Below are positions 1 through 7,296 of a stretch of 14,562 nt of DNA, piece by piece (position 1 is the stretch's first letter; each line of letters begins with the position of its first letter). This DNA is from JASFQI01 sp050115555 (GTDB lineage: Bacteria; Desulfobacterota; DSM-4660; Desulfatiglandales; HGW-15). The translations under genes and the position numbers were made by a program. The notes under the pieces were generated by a model. The model was not told where the DNA came from, did not search any database, and saw only the letters and a list, made by a program, of their open reading frames with translations. The stretch covers positions 1-14,562 of the forward strand of contig JASFQI010000100.1 of NCBI GenBank assembly GCA_050115555.1, read 5' to 3'.

Positions 1-7
1 ACGGGCT

Positions 8-86
8 CCTCTCGCCAAGACGCGAAGACGCCAAGAGATGAAAGATTTTTTGATTCAGTTCGCGATCTTTGCGGTTTGGCGAGAGG
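8..86. repeat. Imperfect palindromic intergenic repeat, copy 1 (upstream of carA)
   Basis: The two ends are perfect 11-bp inverted repeats (8-18, CCTCTCGCCAA, against 76-86). Pairing continues inward to 28 and 66 with one mismatch and two G-T wobbles, so the unit can form one long hairpin. Its left arm is the reverse complement of the right arm of the second copy in the carA-carB gap, with one or two differences before the arms diverge. Short gcaaag/gccaag-type blocks of this kind occur as dispersed intergenic repeats in many bacteria; that comparison is from memory and was not searched. It holds no coding sequence. It may be a REP/MITE-like element or act at the RNA level between genes. Confidence 0.8.
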
Positions 87-120
87 AATGAAGTGTCGGA
101 ATCTGAGGATGTATCCCGTC

Positions 121-141
121 AAGCGTGTTCTTGAAACGCTT
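121..141 (+). other. Small hairpin in the carA leader
   Basis: AAGCGT (121-126) and ACGCTT (136-141) are perfect inverted repeats around a 9-nt loop, 32 bp before the carA start. It could be a leader hairpin or a short protein-binding dyad. No T tract follows, so it is not an intrinsic terminator. I could not identify a convincing -35/-10 pair for carA in 87-173. Confidence 0.3.
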
Positions 142-173
142 CGCGTGAAACTCGGCAGCGGAGAGCAAAGCTC

Positions 174-1313
174 ATGAAAGCGCTGATTGCCCTCGAGGAC
201 GGATCGGTCTTTCGAGGCCGCTCATTCACAGGCCCCGTGGAAACCACCGGGGAGGTCGTGTTCAACACGAGCATGTCCGGGTACCAGGAGATCCTGACGG
301 ATCCCTCCTACTGCGGGCAGATCGTGACCATGACCTATCCCCTGATCGGGTCCTACGGGGTGAACACGAGGGACGTGGAGTCCGATCACATCCAGGTGCG
401 AGCCCTCCTGGTCAAGGAGTACCAGGAGGTCCCCAGCAACTGGCGGTCTGAGAAGACGCTGGCCGATTACCTTCGGGAGGCCGGCGTCCCCGGCATCCAA
501 GGCGTGGACACCCGGGCGCTCACCCGGCGAATCCGTGTGGCCGGGGCCATGCGTGCGGCGCTGTCCACAAGCGACCTGGATCCCGAGTCCCTGGTTGAAA
601 AGGCCCAAAAGTCCCCTCCCATGGAAGGTCTTGATCTCGTGCGGGAGGTGACAAGTAAGGGCCCCTGGCTGTGGAAAGACGGGATCGCCCTTCCCGTGGA
701 AGGACCTTTGGACGCCTTCCAGTGGCCCGAAGGCGGAGGGCCGTGGCGCGTGGTGGCGGTGGACTATGGGATCAAGATGAATATCCTGCGCAGCCTGGAA
801 GCGAGGGGGTGCACGGTCCTGGTGGTCCCGGCGGACGTATCCGGGGAGACCATCGACCGCCTGGAGCCTCATGGGCTTTTCCTGAGCAACGGGCCGGGGG
901 ACCCGGCCGCGGTGACCTATGCCGTGGACACGATTCGGCAGCAAGTGGGCAAACGCCCGACCTTCGGTATCTGCCTTGGACACCAGCTCGTCGGCCTCGC
1001 CCTGGGAGGCACGACCTTCAAGCTCAAGTTCGGGCACCGGGGAGGGAACCAGCCGGTGCAGGACCTCACCACGGGCAAGGTGGAGATCACCTCCCAGAAC
1101 CACGGGTTTGCCGTGGACATGGATTCGCTGAACGACCCGGACATCGAGCTCACGCACGTGAACCTGAACGACGGGACCCTGGAAGGCCTGCGGCACCGTA
1201 AGATTCCTCTCTTTTCCGTTCAGTACCACCCAGAGGCTTCCCCGGGTCCGCACGACGCCGGATACCTGTTCGACCGCTTCGTGACCATGATGGAGGAGCA
1301 CCACAGCGGGTGA
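174..1313 (+). CDS. carA: Carbamoyl-phosphate synthase small (glutaminase) subunit
   Basis: CarA hydrolyses glutamine and passes ammonia through the CarAB tunnel to the large subunit, giving carbamoyl phosphate for pyrimidine and arginine synthesis in the cytoplasm. The protein has 379 residues, normal for the family. Residues about 1-135 form the CarA N-terminal domain, ending in the typical GVDTRALTRRIR segment. Residues about 195-375 form a class I glutamine amidotransferase domain. The catalytic triad is visible: Cys267 in GICLGHQ, and His352 and Glu354 in YHPEASPGPHD. The ATG at 174 is chosen because the family-typical start (MKALIALEDGSVF) follows and GGAGAG lies 8 nt upstream. carB follows after a gap holding a palindromic repeat, so co-transcription is likely but the pair is not tightly coupled. 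Confidence 0.98.
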   Translation: MKALIALEDGSVFRGRSFTGPVETTGEVVFNTSMSGYQEILTDPSYCGQIVTMTYPLIGSYGVNTRDVESDHIQVRALLVKEYQEVPSNWRSEKTLADYLREAGVPGIQGVDTRALTRRIRVAGAMRAALSTSDLDPESLVEKAQKSPPMEGLDLVREVTSKGPWLWKDGIALPVEGPLDAFQWPEGGGPWRVVAVDYGIKMNILRSLEARGCTVLVVPADVSGETIDRLEPHGLFLSNGPGDPAAVTYAVDTIRQQVGKRPTFGICLGHQLVGLALGGTTFKLKFGHRGGNQPVQDLTTGKVEITSQNHGFAVDMDSLNDPDIELTHVNLNDGTLEGLRHRKIPLFSVQYHPEASPGPHDAGYLFDRFVTMMEEHHSG

Positions 1314-1330
1314 GTAAAAACACATGACGG

Positions 1331-1411
1331 TCTCTCGCAAAGCCGCCAAGCCGCAAAGAGATGAAAATGAAATCCCCTCTTTTCTTGGTGTCTTCGCGTC
1401 TTGGCGAGAGA
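1331..1411. repeat. Imperfect palindromic intergenic repeat, copy 2 (carA-carB gap)
   Basis: The 12-bp ends are inverted repeats with one mismatch (TCTCTCGCAAAG at 1331-1342 against 1400-1411). The right arm, read on the minus strand, reproduces the left arm of copy 1 (8-86), so the two copies flank carA in opposite relative orientation. The element begins 17 bp after the carA stop and ends 31 bp before the carB start. It has no stop in the carB frame after 1401, which lets the carB reading frame run back into the repeat and could mislead start prediction. Confidence 0.8.
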
Positions 1412-1442
1412 TAAAGGCTTTTTGGGGGTTCCTTCTCAGCCC

Positions 1443-4400
1443 ATGCCGAAACGAACGGACATTCAAAAGATTCTCATCATCGGATCCGGCCCGATCGTAA
1501 TCGGACAGGCCTGTGAGTTCGATTACTCCGGGACGCAGGCCTGCAAGGCCCTGATGGAGGAGGGCTACGAGGTCGTGCTGATCAACAGCAATCCCGCCAC
1601 GATCATGACGGATCCCGAGACGGCCCACCGGACGTACGTCGAGCCCATCACCCCGGAGATCGTGGCCAAGGTCATCGAACGGGAGCGCCCCCATGCGGTC
1701 CTTCCCACCCTCGGCGGGCAGACCGGGCTGAACACGACGGTACAGGTGGCCGAATCCGGCGTCTTCGAACGTTTGGGCGTGGAGGTCATCGGGGCGTCCA
1801 TTCCGGTCATTCTCAAGGCCGAGGACCGGGAGCAGTTCCGGGACGCCATGACGAGCATCGGACTGCGGGTACCGGAAAACGAGATCGTCCGGTCCATGGA
1901 CCAGGCGCGGGCCGCGGCCGAGAGGATCGGCTATCCTCTGATCATCCGGCCCAGCTTCACCCTGGGCGGGATCGGGGGCGGCGTGGCGTACAACCGGGAA
2001 GAGATGGAGCGCATCGCCCATGCCGGTCTCGAAGCGAGCATGATCACCGAGGTGATCGTGGAGGAGTCCCTCATCGGGTGGAAGGAGTACGAGCTGGAGG
2101 TCATGCGGGACTTTCAGGACAACGTGGTGATCATCTGCTCCATCGAGAACTTCGACCCCATGGGCGTCCACACGGGCGACAGCATCACGGTGGCGCCGGC
2201 CCAGACCCTGACCGACCGGGAGTACCAGGAAATGCGGGATGCCTCCATCGCCATTATTCGAGAGATCGGCGTGGAGACGGGCGGATCGAACATTCAGTTC
2301 GCCGTTCATCCGAAGACCGGGGAGATGGTGGTCATCGAGATGAACCCCCGTGTATCGAGAAGCTCGGCACTGGCCTCCAAGGCCACGGGGTTCCCTATCG
2401 CCAAGATCGCCTCCAAGCTCGCCGTGGGGTATACCCTGGACGAGATCGCCAACGACATCACACGGGAGACGCGGGCCTCGTTCGAGCCCACCATCGACTA
2501 CTGTGTGGTGAAGATCCCGCGATGGACGTTTGAGAAGTTCCCCGGTGCGGAGGACCGTCTCACCACGTCCATGAAATCCGTGGGCGAGACCATGTCCATC
2601 GGGCGCACGTTCAAGGAGGCGTTGCAAAAGGCGGTGAGATCCCTGGAGATCGGCCGTTTCGGGCTCGGGCGGGACCGGCCCGTGGACCGGAATGCCTCTC
2701 CCGATCCGGCTTGCCTAGAGGAGCGGCTGGTCAACCCAAACTCCGGCAGGCTCTTCTGCGTGTACCAGGCCATGCAGGCAGGGCTCTCCGTGGCCAGGAT
2801 TCACGAACTCACACACATCGATCCCTGGTTCCTGGAGCATATCCATCGGATTCTCACCCTGGAACGCGAGCTCGAGCAGGAAGCCGCAGAGGGGCGGGGC
2901 TTGACCCACATGGATCCGGATGTCCTGCGCCTGGCCAAGGAGTATGGATTTTCGGACGTCACACTGGGCGCGATCCTCGGGGCCGAAGAACAGGCGGTTC
3001 GGGAGGCCCGGCAGGGGCAGGGGATCGAACCGGTTTACAAGCTCGTGGACACCTGTGCTGCTGAGTTCGAGGCCTACACGCCGTACTTCTACTCCACGTA
3101 CGAGCAGGAGAACGAGATCCGCACCTCGGACCGGAAAAAGGTGGTGATCCTGGGGGGTGGACCCAATCGCATCGGTCAGGGCATCGAGTTCGACTACTGC
3201 TGCGTCCAGGCCTCGTTTGCCCTGCGGGAGATGGGCGTCGAAAGCATCATGGTCAACAGCAACCCCGAGACCGTGAGTACGGATTATGACACATCGGACA
3301 AGCTGTACTTCGAGCCCCTCACGCGGGAGGACGTGCTGAACATCATCGAGCAGGAGAAGCCTGAGGGTGTGATCGTTCAGTTCGGGGGGCAGACGCCTCT
3401 GAACCTTGCGGTCCCCTTGGAGCAAGCGGGGGTCCGCATTCTGGGGACCCCGCCGGACAGCATCGACCGGGCCGAGGACCGGGAGCGATTTCAGACCCTG
3501 CTGCACAAGCTCGACATCCTGCAGCCCGAGAACCGGATCGCCGTGCAGAAGGAGGAGGCGATTCGTGCGGCCGACGAGATCGGGTATCCGGTTGTGGTCC
3601 GCCCGTCCTTTGTCCTCGGTGGTCGGGCCATGGAAATCGTGTATGACCGGAATTCCCTCGAGGCTTACATTCAGGCGGCCGTGGAGGTCTCCCCTGGGAA
3701 GCCGGTGCTCTTGGACCGCTTTTTGGAGCATGCCGTGGAGATCGATGTGGACGCGTTGTCGGACGGCCGGGACACGGTTATCGGCGGGGTCATGGAGCAC
3801 ATCGAGGAGGCCGGGATTCACAGCGGCGACAGCGCTTGTGTGCTGCCTCCCATGAGCCTCGGCCCCGAAATCCTGGAGAGGATCCACGACCACACCCGTG
3901 TGCTGGCGCGGGAGCTCGGAGTCGTCGGGCTCATGAACATTCAGTACGCGGTGAAAAACGACACCGTATACGTCATTGAGGTGAATCCCAGAGGGTCGCG
4001 AACGGTCCCGTTCGTGAGCAAGGCCACCGGTGTACCGCTCGCCAAGTTGGCCACCAAGGTGATCATGGGGGCTACGCTGAAGGAGCTCGGCCTGACTCGA
4101 GAGGTCGTGCCTGCCCATGTTTCGGTCAAGGAAGCGGTGTTCCCGTTCAATCGTTTCCCCAATGTGGACACCCTGCTCGGCCCGGAGATGAAGTCCACCG
4201 GAGAGGTGATGGGCATTGATCGAACCTTCGGCCTGGCATTTGCCAAATCCCAGATGGCAGCGGGACAGCGGCTTCCCCTTGGTGGGACCGTGTTCATCAG
4301 TGTACGAGACGAGGACAAGATGGCCTTCCTCCAAACGGCCTTCCAGCTCAGCGATCTTGGGTTTCGCATTCTGGCCACTCGGGGGACGTCCCGCTTTTTG

Positions 4401-4694
4401 ACCCAGCACGGTATCCCGAATGAAACCGTGAATAAGGTCCGCGAGGGAAGACCCCACATCGTGGACCGGCTGAAGAACGGGAACGTGGACCTGGTCATCA
4501 ACACGGTGAGCGGTAAAAAAACGGTGTCGGAATCCATTTCCATTCGCCTTGCCGCGCTGGCTCTTGAGGTTCCCTACACCACCACACTCGCCGGGGCCCG
4601 CGCAACAGCCCAGGCGATTCAGGCCCTCCGGAAAGGCGGCATGGAAGTTCGAACCCTTCAGGAGTACCACTACCAGGTCCCGTCTGTGGGTTGA
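1443..4694 (+). CDS. carB: Carbamoyl-phosphate synthase large subunit
   Basis: CarB makes carbamoyl phosphate from bicarbonate, two ATP and the ammonia delivered by CarA. The protein has 1083 residues, close to the usual 1070-1080. It shows the internal duplication of the family: the first ATP-grasp half opens with LIIGSGPIVIGQACEFDYSG, and the second, near residue 570, with LGGGPNRIGQGIEFDY. Paired motifs RPSFTLGG/RPSFVLGG and EMNPRVSRSS/EVNPRGSRTV match in the two halves. Residues about 945-1083 are the allosteric MGS-like domain (TRGTSRFLTQHGI, then NTVSGKKT), where UMP, IMP or ornithine act in known enzymes. The ATG at 1443 (MPKRTDIQKI) is chosen although the frame stays open to 1401, because upstream codons lie in a repeat. 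The Shine-Dalgarno is weak (GGGGG at 1424-1428). Confidence 0.98.
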   Translation: MPKRTDIQKILIIGSGPIVIGQACEFDYSGTQACKALMEEGYEVVLINSNPATIMTDPETAHRTYVEPITPEIVAKVIERERPHAVLPTLGGQTGLNTTVQVAESGVFERLGVEVIGASIPVILKAEDREQFRDAMTSIGLRVPENEIVRSMDQARAAAERIGYPLIIRPSFTLGGIGGGVAYNREEMERIAHAGLEASMITEVIVEESLIGWKEYELEVMRDFQDNVVIICSIENFDPMGVHTGDSITVAPAQTLTDREYQEMRDASIAIIREIGVETGGSNIQFAVHPKTGEMVVIEMNPRVSRSSALASKATGFPIAKIASKLAVGYTLDEIANDITRETRASFEPTIDYCVVKIPRWTFEKFPGAEDRLTTSMKSVGETMSIGRTFKEALQKAVRSLEIGRFGLGRDRPVDRNASPDPACLEERLVNPNSGRLFCVYQAMQAGLSVARIHELTHIDPWFLEHIHRILTLERELEQEAAEGRGLTHMDPDVLRLAKEYGFSDVTLGAILGAEEQAVREARQGQGIEPVYKLVDTCAAEFEAYTPYFYSTYEQENEIRTSDRKKVVILGGGPNRIGQGIEFDYCCVQASFALREMGVESIMVNSNPETVSTDYDTSDKLYFEPLTREDVLNIIEQEKPEGVIVQFGGQTPLNLAVPLEQAGVRILGTPPDSIDRAEDRERFQTLLHKLDILQPENRIAVQKEEAIRAADEIGYPVVVRPSFVLGGRAMEIVYDRNSLEAYIQAAVEVSPGKPVLLDRFLEHAVEIDVDALSDGRDTVIGGVMEHIEEAGIHSGDSACVLPPMSLGPEILERIHDHTRVLARELGVVGLMNIQYAVKNDTVYVIEVNPRGSRTVPFVSKATGVPLAKLATKVIMGATLKELGLTREVVPAHVSVKEAVFPFNRFPNVDTLLGPEMKSTGEVMGIDRTFGLAFAKSQMAAGQRLPLGGTVFISVRDEDKMAFLQTAFQLSDLGFRILATRGTSRFLTQHGIPNETVNKVREGRPHIVDRLKNGNVDLVINTVSGKKTVSESISIRLAALALEVPYTTTLAGARATAQAIQALRKGGMEVRTLQEYHYQVPSVG

Positions 4695-4733
4695 GCATCC
4701 CCACGGGTGCGGCTTTTGATCGGAATGAACGAC

Positions 4734-6161
4734 ATGACACAAGGCATTCCAAAAGGCTGCTGTGAGGCCGCTTCTCCAGAGAGACCCCGTGAGGCGTGCG
4801 GCATATTCGCCGTATACGGTCACGAGGATGCAGCAAAGCTCGCCTACTTCGGCCTCTACGCGTTGCAGCACCGAGGCCAGGAGAGTGCCGGGATCGTGGC
4901 CTCGGACGGGGTGCGGGTCGTGTCCCACAAAGCCATGGGGCTCGTACCGGATATCTTCGATGAGCCCACCCTGGATCGGCTGGGCGGGCATGTGGCGCTG
5001 GGGCACGTGCGATACTCCACCACCGGGTCCTCTCTGGTGGTGAACGCCCAACCCTTTACCGTCAAGCACTCCGGCCGGTCTCTGGCCGTAGCGCACAACG
5101 GCAACTTCATCAACGCCCGCGCGCTTCGAGGCGTTCTGGAGGAGGGGGGATCCATCTTTCAGAGCACCATGGACAGCGAAATCGTGCTCCACCTCATGGC
5201 CCGATCCATGAAAAAGGGTCTGGAAGAGGCGGTGCTGGAGATGAGCGGCCTGATTCAAGGGGCGTATTCCATGGTGCTCATGACCGAGGACACGCTGATC
5301 GCCATCCGGGACCGCAACGGGTTTCGGCCCCTGTGCCTTGGAAGGCTCAACGGCTCTCACATCGTCTCCTCCGAGACATGCGCGTTGGACCTGGTCGAAG
5401 CCGAGTACGTCCGGGAGATCGAACCGGGCGAGATCCTCATCATCGACGCCAAAGGGCCTCGAAGCCTTCACATGGAAGGTCCGGCCCGGCGGTCCCAGTG
5501 CATCTTCGAGCTGATCTACTTTGCACGTCCGGACAGCAGCGTCTTCGGAGAGAATGTGTACGCCTTTCGCAAGAGGCAGGGGAGGCTCATGGCCGAGGAG
5601 TTCCCGGTCCGGGCCGACCTTGTGATGCCATTTCCGGACTCCGGGAACTATGCCGCCATCGGCTATGCCCAGGCCTCGGGGATCCCCCTGGAGATGGGCA
5701 TGATCCGAAACCATTACGTGGGCCGGACGTTTATTCAACCCTCGCAGAGCATGCGCGACTTCGGGGTCAAGGTGAAGCTGAATCCCGTACGGGAGCTCCT
5801 GAACGGCCAACGGGTCCTGATCATCGAGGACTCCATCATTCGGGGGACCACAGCGAGAACCCGGATTCAGACGTTGCGCAAGGTCGGCGCCAAGGAGATC
5901 CACATGCTCGTGAGCTGCCCCCCCCATCGATTCCCCTGTCCTTACGGCATCGATTTTTCCTCGCGCGGAGAGCTCATCGCGGCCTACAAGAGCGTGGAGG
6001 AGATCCGGGCCTTCGCCAGCCTGGACAGCCTGGGATACCTGAGCCTGGAGAACCTGGTTCGTGCCACATCCCTTCCCAGGGAGACCCTGTGCCTGGCCTG
6101 CTTTGACGGGAACTATCCAGTTCCCTTAGAGGAGGAGGTCTCCAAGTTCAGCTTGGAGTAA
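4734..6161 (+). CDS. purF: Amidophosphoribosyltransferase, Fe-S cluster type
   Basis: PurF converts PRPP and glutamine to 5-phosphoribosylamine, the first committed step of purine synthesis. The N-terminal Ntn-hydrolase glutaminase domain starts at the catalytic cysteine of CGIFAVYG. With the ATG at 4734 this is codon 22, so a 21-residue propeptide must be removed. The PRPP-binding motif is LIIEDSIIRGTTARTRI. Counting from the catalytic cysteine, Cys235 (QCIFELIYFARP), Cys381 (PCPYGID), Cys432 and Cys435 (CLAC) match the four [4Fe-4S] ligands of the Bacillus subtilis enzyme, pointing to an oxygen-sensitive, propeptide-processed PurF rather than the E. coli type. Alternative starts are ATG 4725 and GTG 4707; 4734 has GGA at 9 nt. 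Short spacing after carB suggests one operon. Confidence 0.97.
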   Translation: MTQGIPKGCCEAASPERPREACGIFAVYGHEDAAKLAYFGLYALQHRGQESAGIVASDGVRVVSHKAMGLVPDIFDEPTLDRLGGHVALGHVRYSTTGSSLVVNAQPFTVKHSGRSLAVAHNGNFINARALRGVLEEGGSIFQSTMDSEIVLHLMARSMKKGLEEAVLEMSGLIQGAYSMVLMTEDTLIAIRDRNGFRPLCLGRLNGSHIVSSETCALDLVEAEYVREIEPGEILIIDAKGPRSLHMEGPARRSQCIFELIYFARPDSSVFGENVYAFRKRQGRLMAEEFPVRADLVMPFPDSGNYAAIGYAQASGIPLEMGMIRNHYVGRTFIQPSQSMRDFGVKVKLNPVRELLNGQRVLIIEDSIIRGTTARTRIQTLRKVGAKEIHMLVSCPPHRFPCPYGIDFSSRGELIAAYKSVEEIRAFASLDSLGYLSLENLVRATSLPRETLCLACFDGNYPVPLEEEVSKFSLE

Positions 6162-6204
6162 AGGCCCCGCTCTCCGTTCCGACCTTCTCAAACCCTCTCA
6201 TCTC

Positions 6205-6327
6205 ATGATGCCCATAACCATGGATGGCATGGCTCGAGCGATCGCGATCCTGTTTGATCTCTGGCGCAAGTACACGGATATCCAAACGAAAATTCCCGCC
6301 CCAAAGCCTGAAGAAGAACTCCCTTGA
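6205..6327 (+). CDS. Possible small ORF, 40 codons, unknown
   Basis: ATG ATG at 6205 opens a frame ending in TGA at 6325-6327. The 40-residue product has an amphipathic middle (ARAIAILFDLWRKYTDI) and a proline- and glutamate-rich tail (PAPKPEEELP), which looks more protein-like than chance. Against it: no Shine-Dalgarno precedes 6205 or the inner ATGs (6220, 6229), the frame is also open upstream, and the stop overlaps the -35 of the next promoter. It could be a small protein, a remnant of a longer gene, or chance. No function is proposed. Confidence 0.25.
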   Translation: MMPITMDGMARAIAILFDLWRKYTDIQTKIPAPKPEEELP

Positions 6328-6353
6328 CATGGATAGAATGCTTGAGTTGTAAT
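6324..6353 (+). promoter_or_regulatory. Sigma70-type promoter of the gntR-putA unit
   Basis: TTGACA (6324-6329) is a perfect -35. TGTAAT (6348-6353) matches the -10 consensus at five of six positions, with an 18-bp spacer. It is the best promoter in the window and faces the GntR gene, with a start point expected near 6360 and a leader of about 125 nt. The -10 overlaps the palindromic operator candidate at 6351-6365. Confidence 0.7.
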
Positions 6354-6365
6354 GGTTAAACCATT
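6351..6365. promoter_or_regulatory. Candidate GntR/FadR-type operator
   Basis: AATGGTT, a central A, then AACCATT form a perfect 15-bp palindrome. The core TGGT-N3-ACCA resembles sites of FadR-subfamily GntR repressors such as PdhR, LldR and FadR. It overlaps the -10 and the expected start point, where a bound repressor would block transcription. The nearest downstream gene encodes a protein of this subfamily, so autorepression, released by a proline-related or other ligand, is inferred. I saw no second copy elsewhere in the window. Confidence 0.65.
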
Positions 6366-6420
6366 TGATTTTTTATGGCCCCCTTTCAGAAGGGCATGCC
6401 ATGGTGCCTCGATAGACTTG

Positions 6421-6470
6421 TCGGCAGAAGAGGAGCTAGGAAAAGGGCCGGCATCCCGCACCGCTGCCGA
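6421..6470 (+). other. Leader hairpin next to the gntR ribosome binding site
   Basis: TCGGCAG (6421-6427) pairs perfectly with CTGCCGA (6464-6470), extended by G-T wobbles. The 36-nt loop contains a further GGG/CCC pairing. The stem ends directly before the Shine-Dalgarno region (GGAAAGGAG, 6472-6480). Another short hairpin (CCCTT/AAGGG, 6381-6394) lies upstream. A translational effect is possible but unproven. Confidence 0.35.
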
Positions 6471-6485
6471 TGGAAAGGAGAATTC

Positions 6486-7250
6486 ATGCAAGACCTGTTT
6501 CGAAAGGCCCGTCAAAATCGCGTGTTCCAGGACGTGGTCGAGCAGATTCAGGATGCCGTTTTGGAAGGACGACTTCGACCGGGGGATCGGTTGCCTGCAG
6601 AGCGGGAGCTGGGAACGCTTTTCGGCGTCAGCCGGGGCACGCTTCGGGAGGCCTTGCGGGTTCTCGAGCAAAAGGGTCTCATCGAGATCCGCCTGGGTGT
6701 CGGTGGCGGGGCCGTGGTCCAGGATGCAGGGTCAGGGCCTTTGAGCGAAAGCCTGATTCTGCTCATGCGCAGCCAGAAGGTTTCCCTGGAGCACCTGGCC
6801 GAGTTTCGCGAAGAAGTGGAAGGGGCGGTGACGGCCCTGGCCGCGCGCCGCGCCGATCGCGAGGACATGAAGCGCCTTCGGGATTTGCTGGAGCAGGCGG
6901 GTACCTACTGTGAAGCGGGAATCGCCCAGTGGGATGAATTTGTCCGCACGGACGAGCGGATGCACATGACCATCTCGCAAATCGCTCGAAACCCTCTTTA
7001 TGCCATTATTCTACAGACCATTCACGACAACATTCACCGCTACTACAATCGATTCCTGCCCGTTGCCCCGGACATAATAAAGGAAAACTACCAGGACCTG
7101 AGCGATATTGTCGCCGCTGTGGAGGCGCACGATGCCGAGCGGGCGCGCCGGGTGGCCGCTGAGCATGTGCGCCGGTTTTACGAGCACATGGCGGCACGAA
7201 GACAAGGAACCCTGGAGGACGCTTTTTCGAGGACCACCCGTGCTTCATGA
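6486..7250 (+). CDS. GntR-family (FadR subfamily, FCD domain) transcriptional regulator
   Basis: The 254-residue protein has an N-terminal winged helix (about 10-78) with the GntR signature GDRLPAERELGTLFGVSRGTLREALRVL in two adjoining parts, and a helical FCD ligand-binding domain (about 105-235). FCD proteins usually bind a metal through Asp, His, His, His. Here Asp156 and His160 (DERMH) and His227 (AEHVRRF) are visible, but the position of the third ligand appears to be Leu205, so metal binding may be altered. The ATG at 6486 is chosen because AAGGAG precedes it and the typical N-terminus follows; the frame is open to 6375 without a better start. putA begins 46 bp downstream, so it likely controls proline use and, through the 6351-6365 palindrome, itself. 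The effector is unknown. Confidence 0.9.
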   Translation: MQDLFRKARQNRVFQDVVEQIQDAVLEGRLRPGDRLPAERELGTLFGVSRGTLREALRVLEQKGLIEIRLGVGGGAVVQDAGSGPLSESLILLMRSQKVSLEHLAEFREEVEGAVTALAARRADREDMKRLRDLLEQAGTYCEAGIAQWDEFVRTDERMHMTISQIARNPLYAIILQTIHDNIHRYYNRFLPVAPDIIKENYQDLSDIVAAVEAHDAERARRVAAEHVRRFYEHMAARRQGTLEDAFSRTTRAS

Positions 7251-7296
7251 GCGGTGAGGCTGTGGCCGGGTGTACTGTACGAGAGGAGGCCTTCCC

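Noticed and set aside
8..1411. Composite transposon carrying carA between inverted copies
   Set aside because: The flanking units are about 80 bp, encode nothing, and carA sits in its normal place before carB; independent insertions are simpler.
222..2627. 801-codon minus-strand open frame opposite carA and carB
   Set aside because: It lies antisense to two certain genes, has low-complexity His/Gly/Arg-rich translation and reads through the repeat. It is a by-product of GC-rich codon use.
2715..5927. 1070-codon minus-strand open frame opposite carB and purF
   Set aside because: Fully antisense to two conserved genes and without recognisable motifs.
6162..6323. Intrinsic terminator after purF
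   Set aside because: No GC-rich stem followed by a T run was found; the short dyads here (for example GATCGCGATC) lack a T tract.
7272..7280. GTAC-T-GTAC dyad before putA as a second operator
   Set aside because: Too short, unlike the TGGT/ACCA core at 6351-6365, and directly next to the ribosome binding site; kept only as a note.
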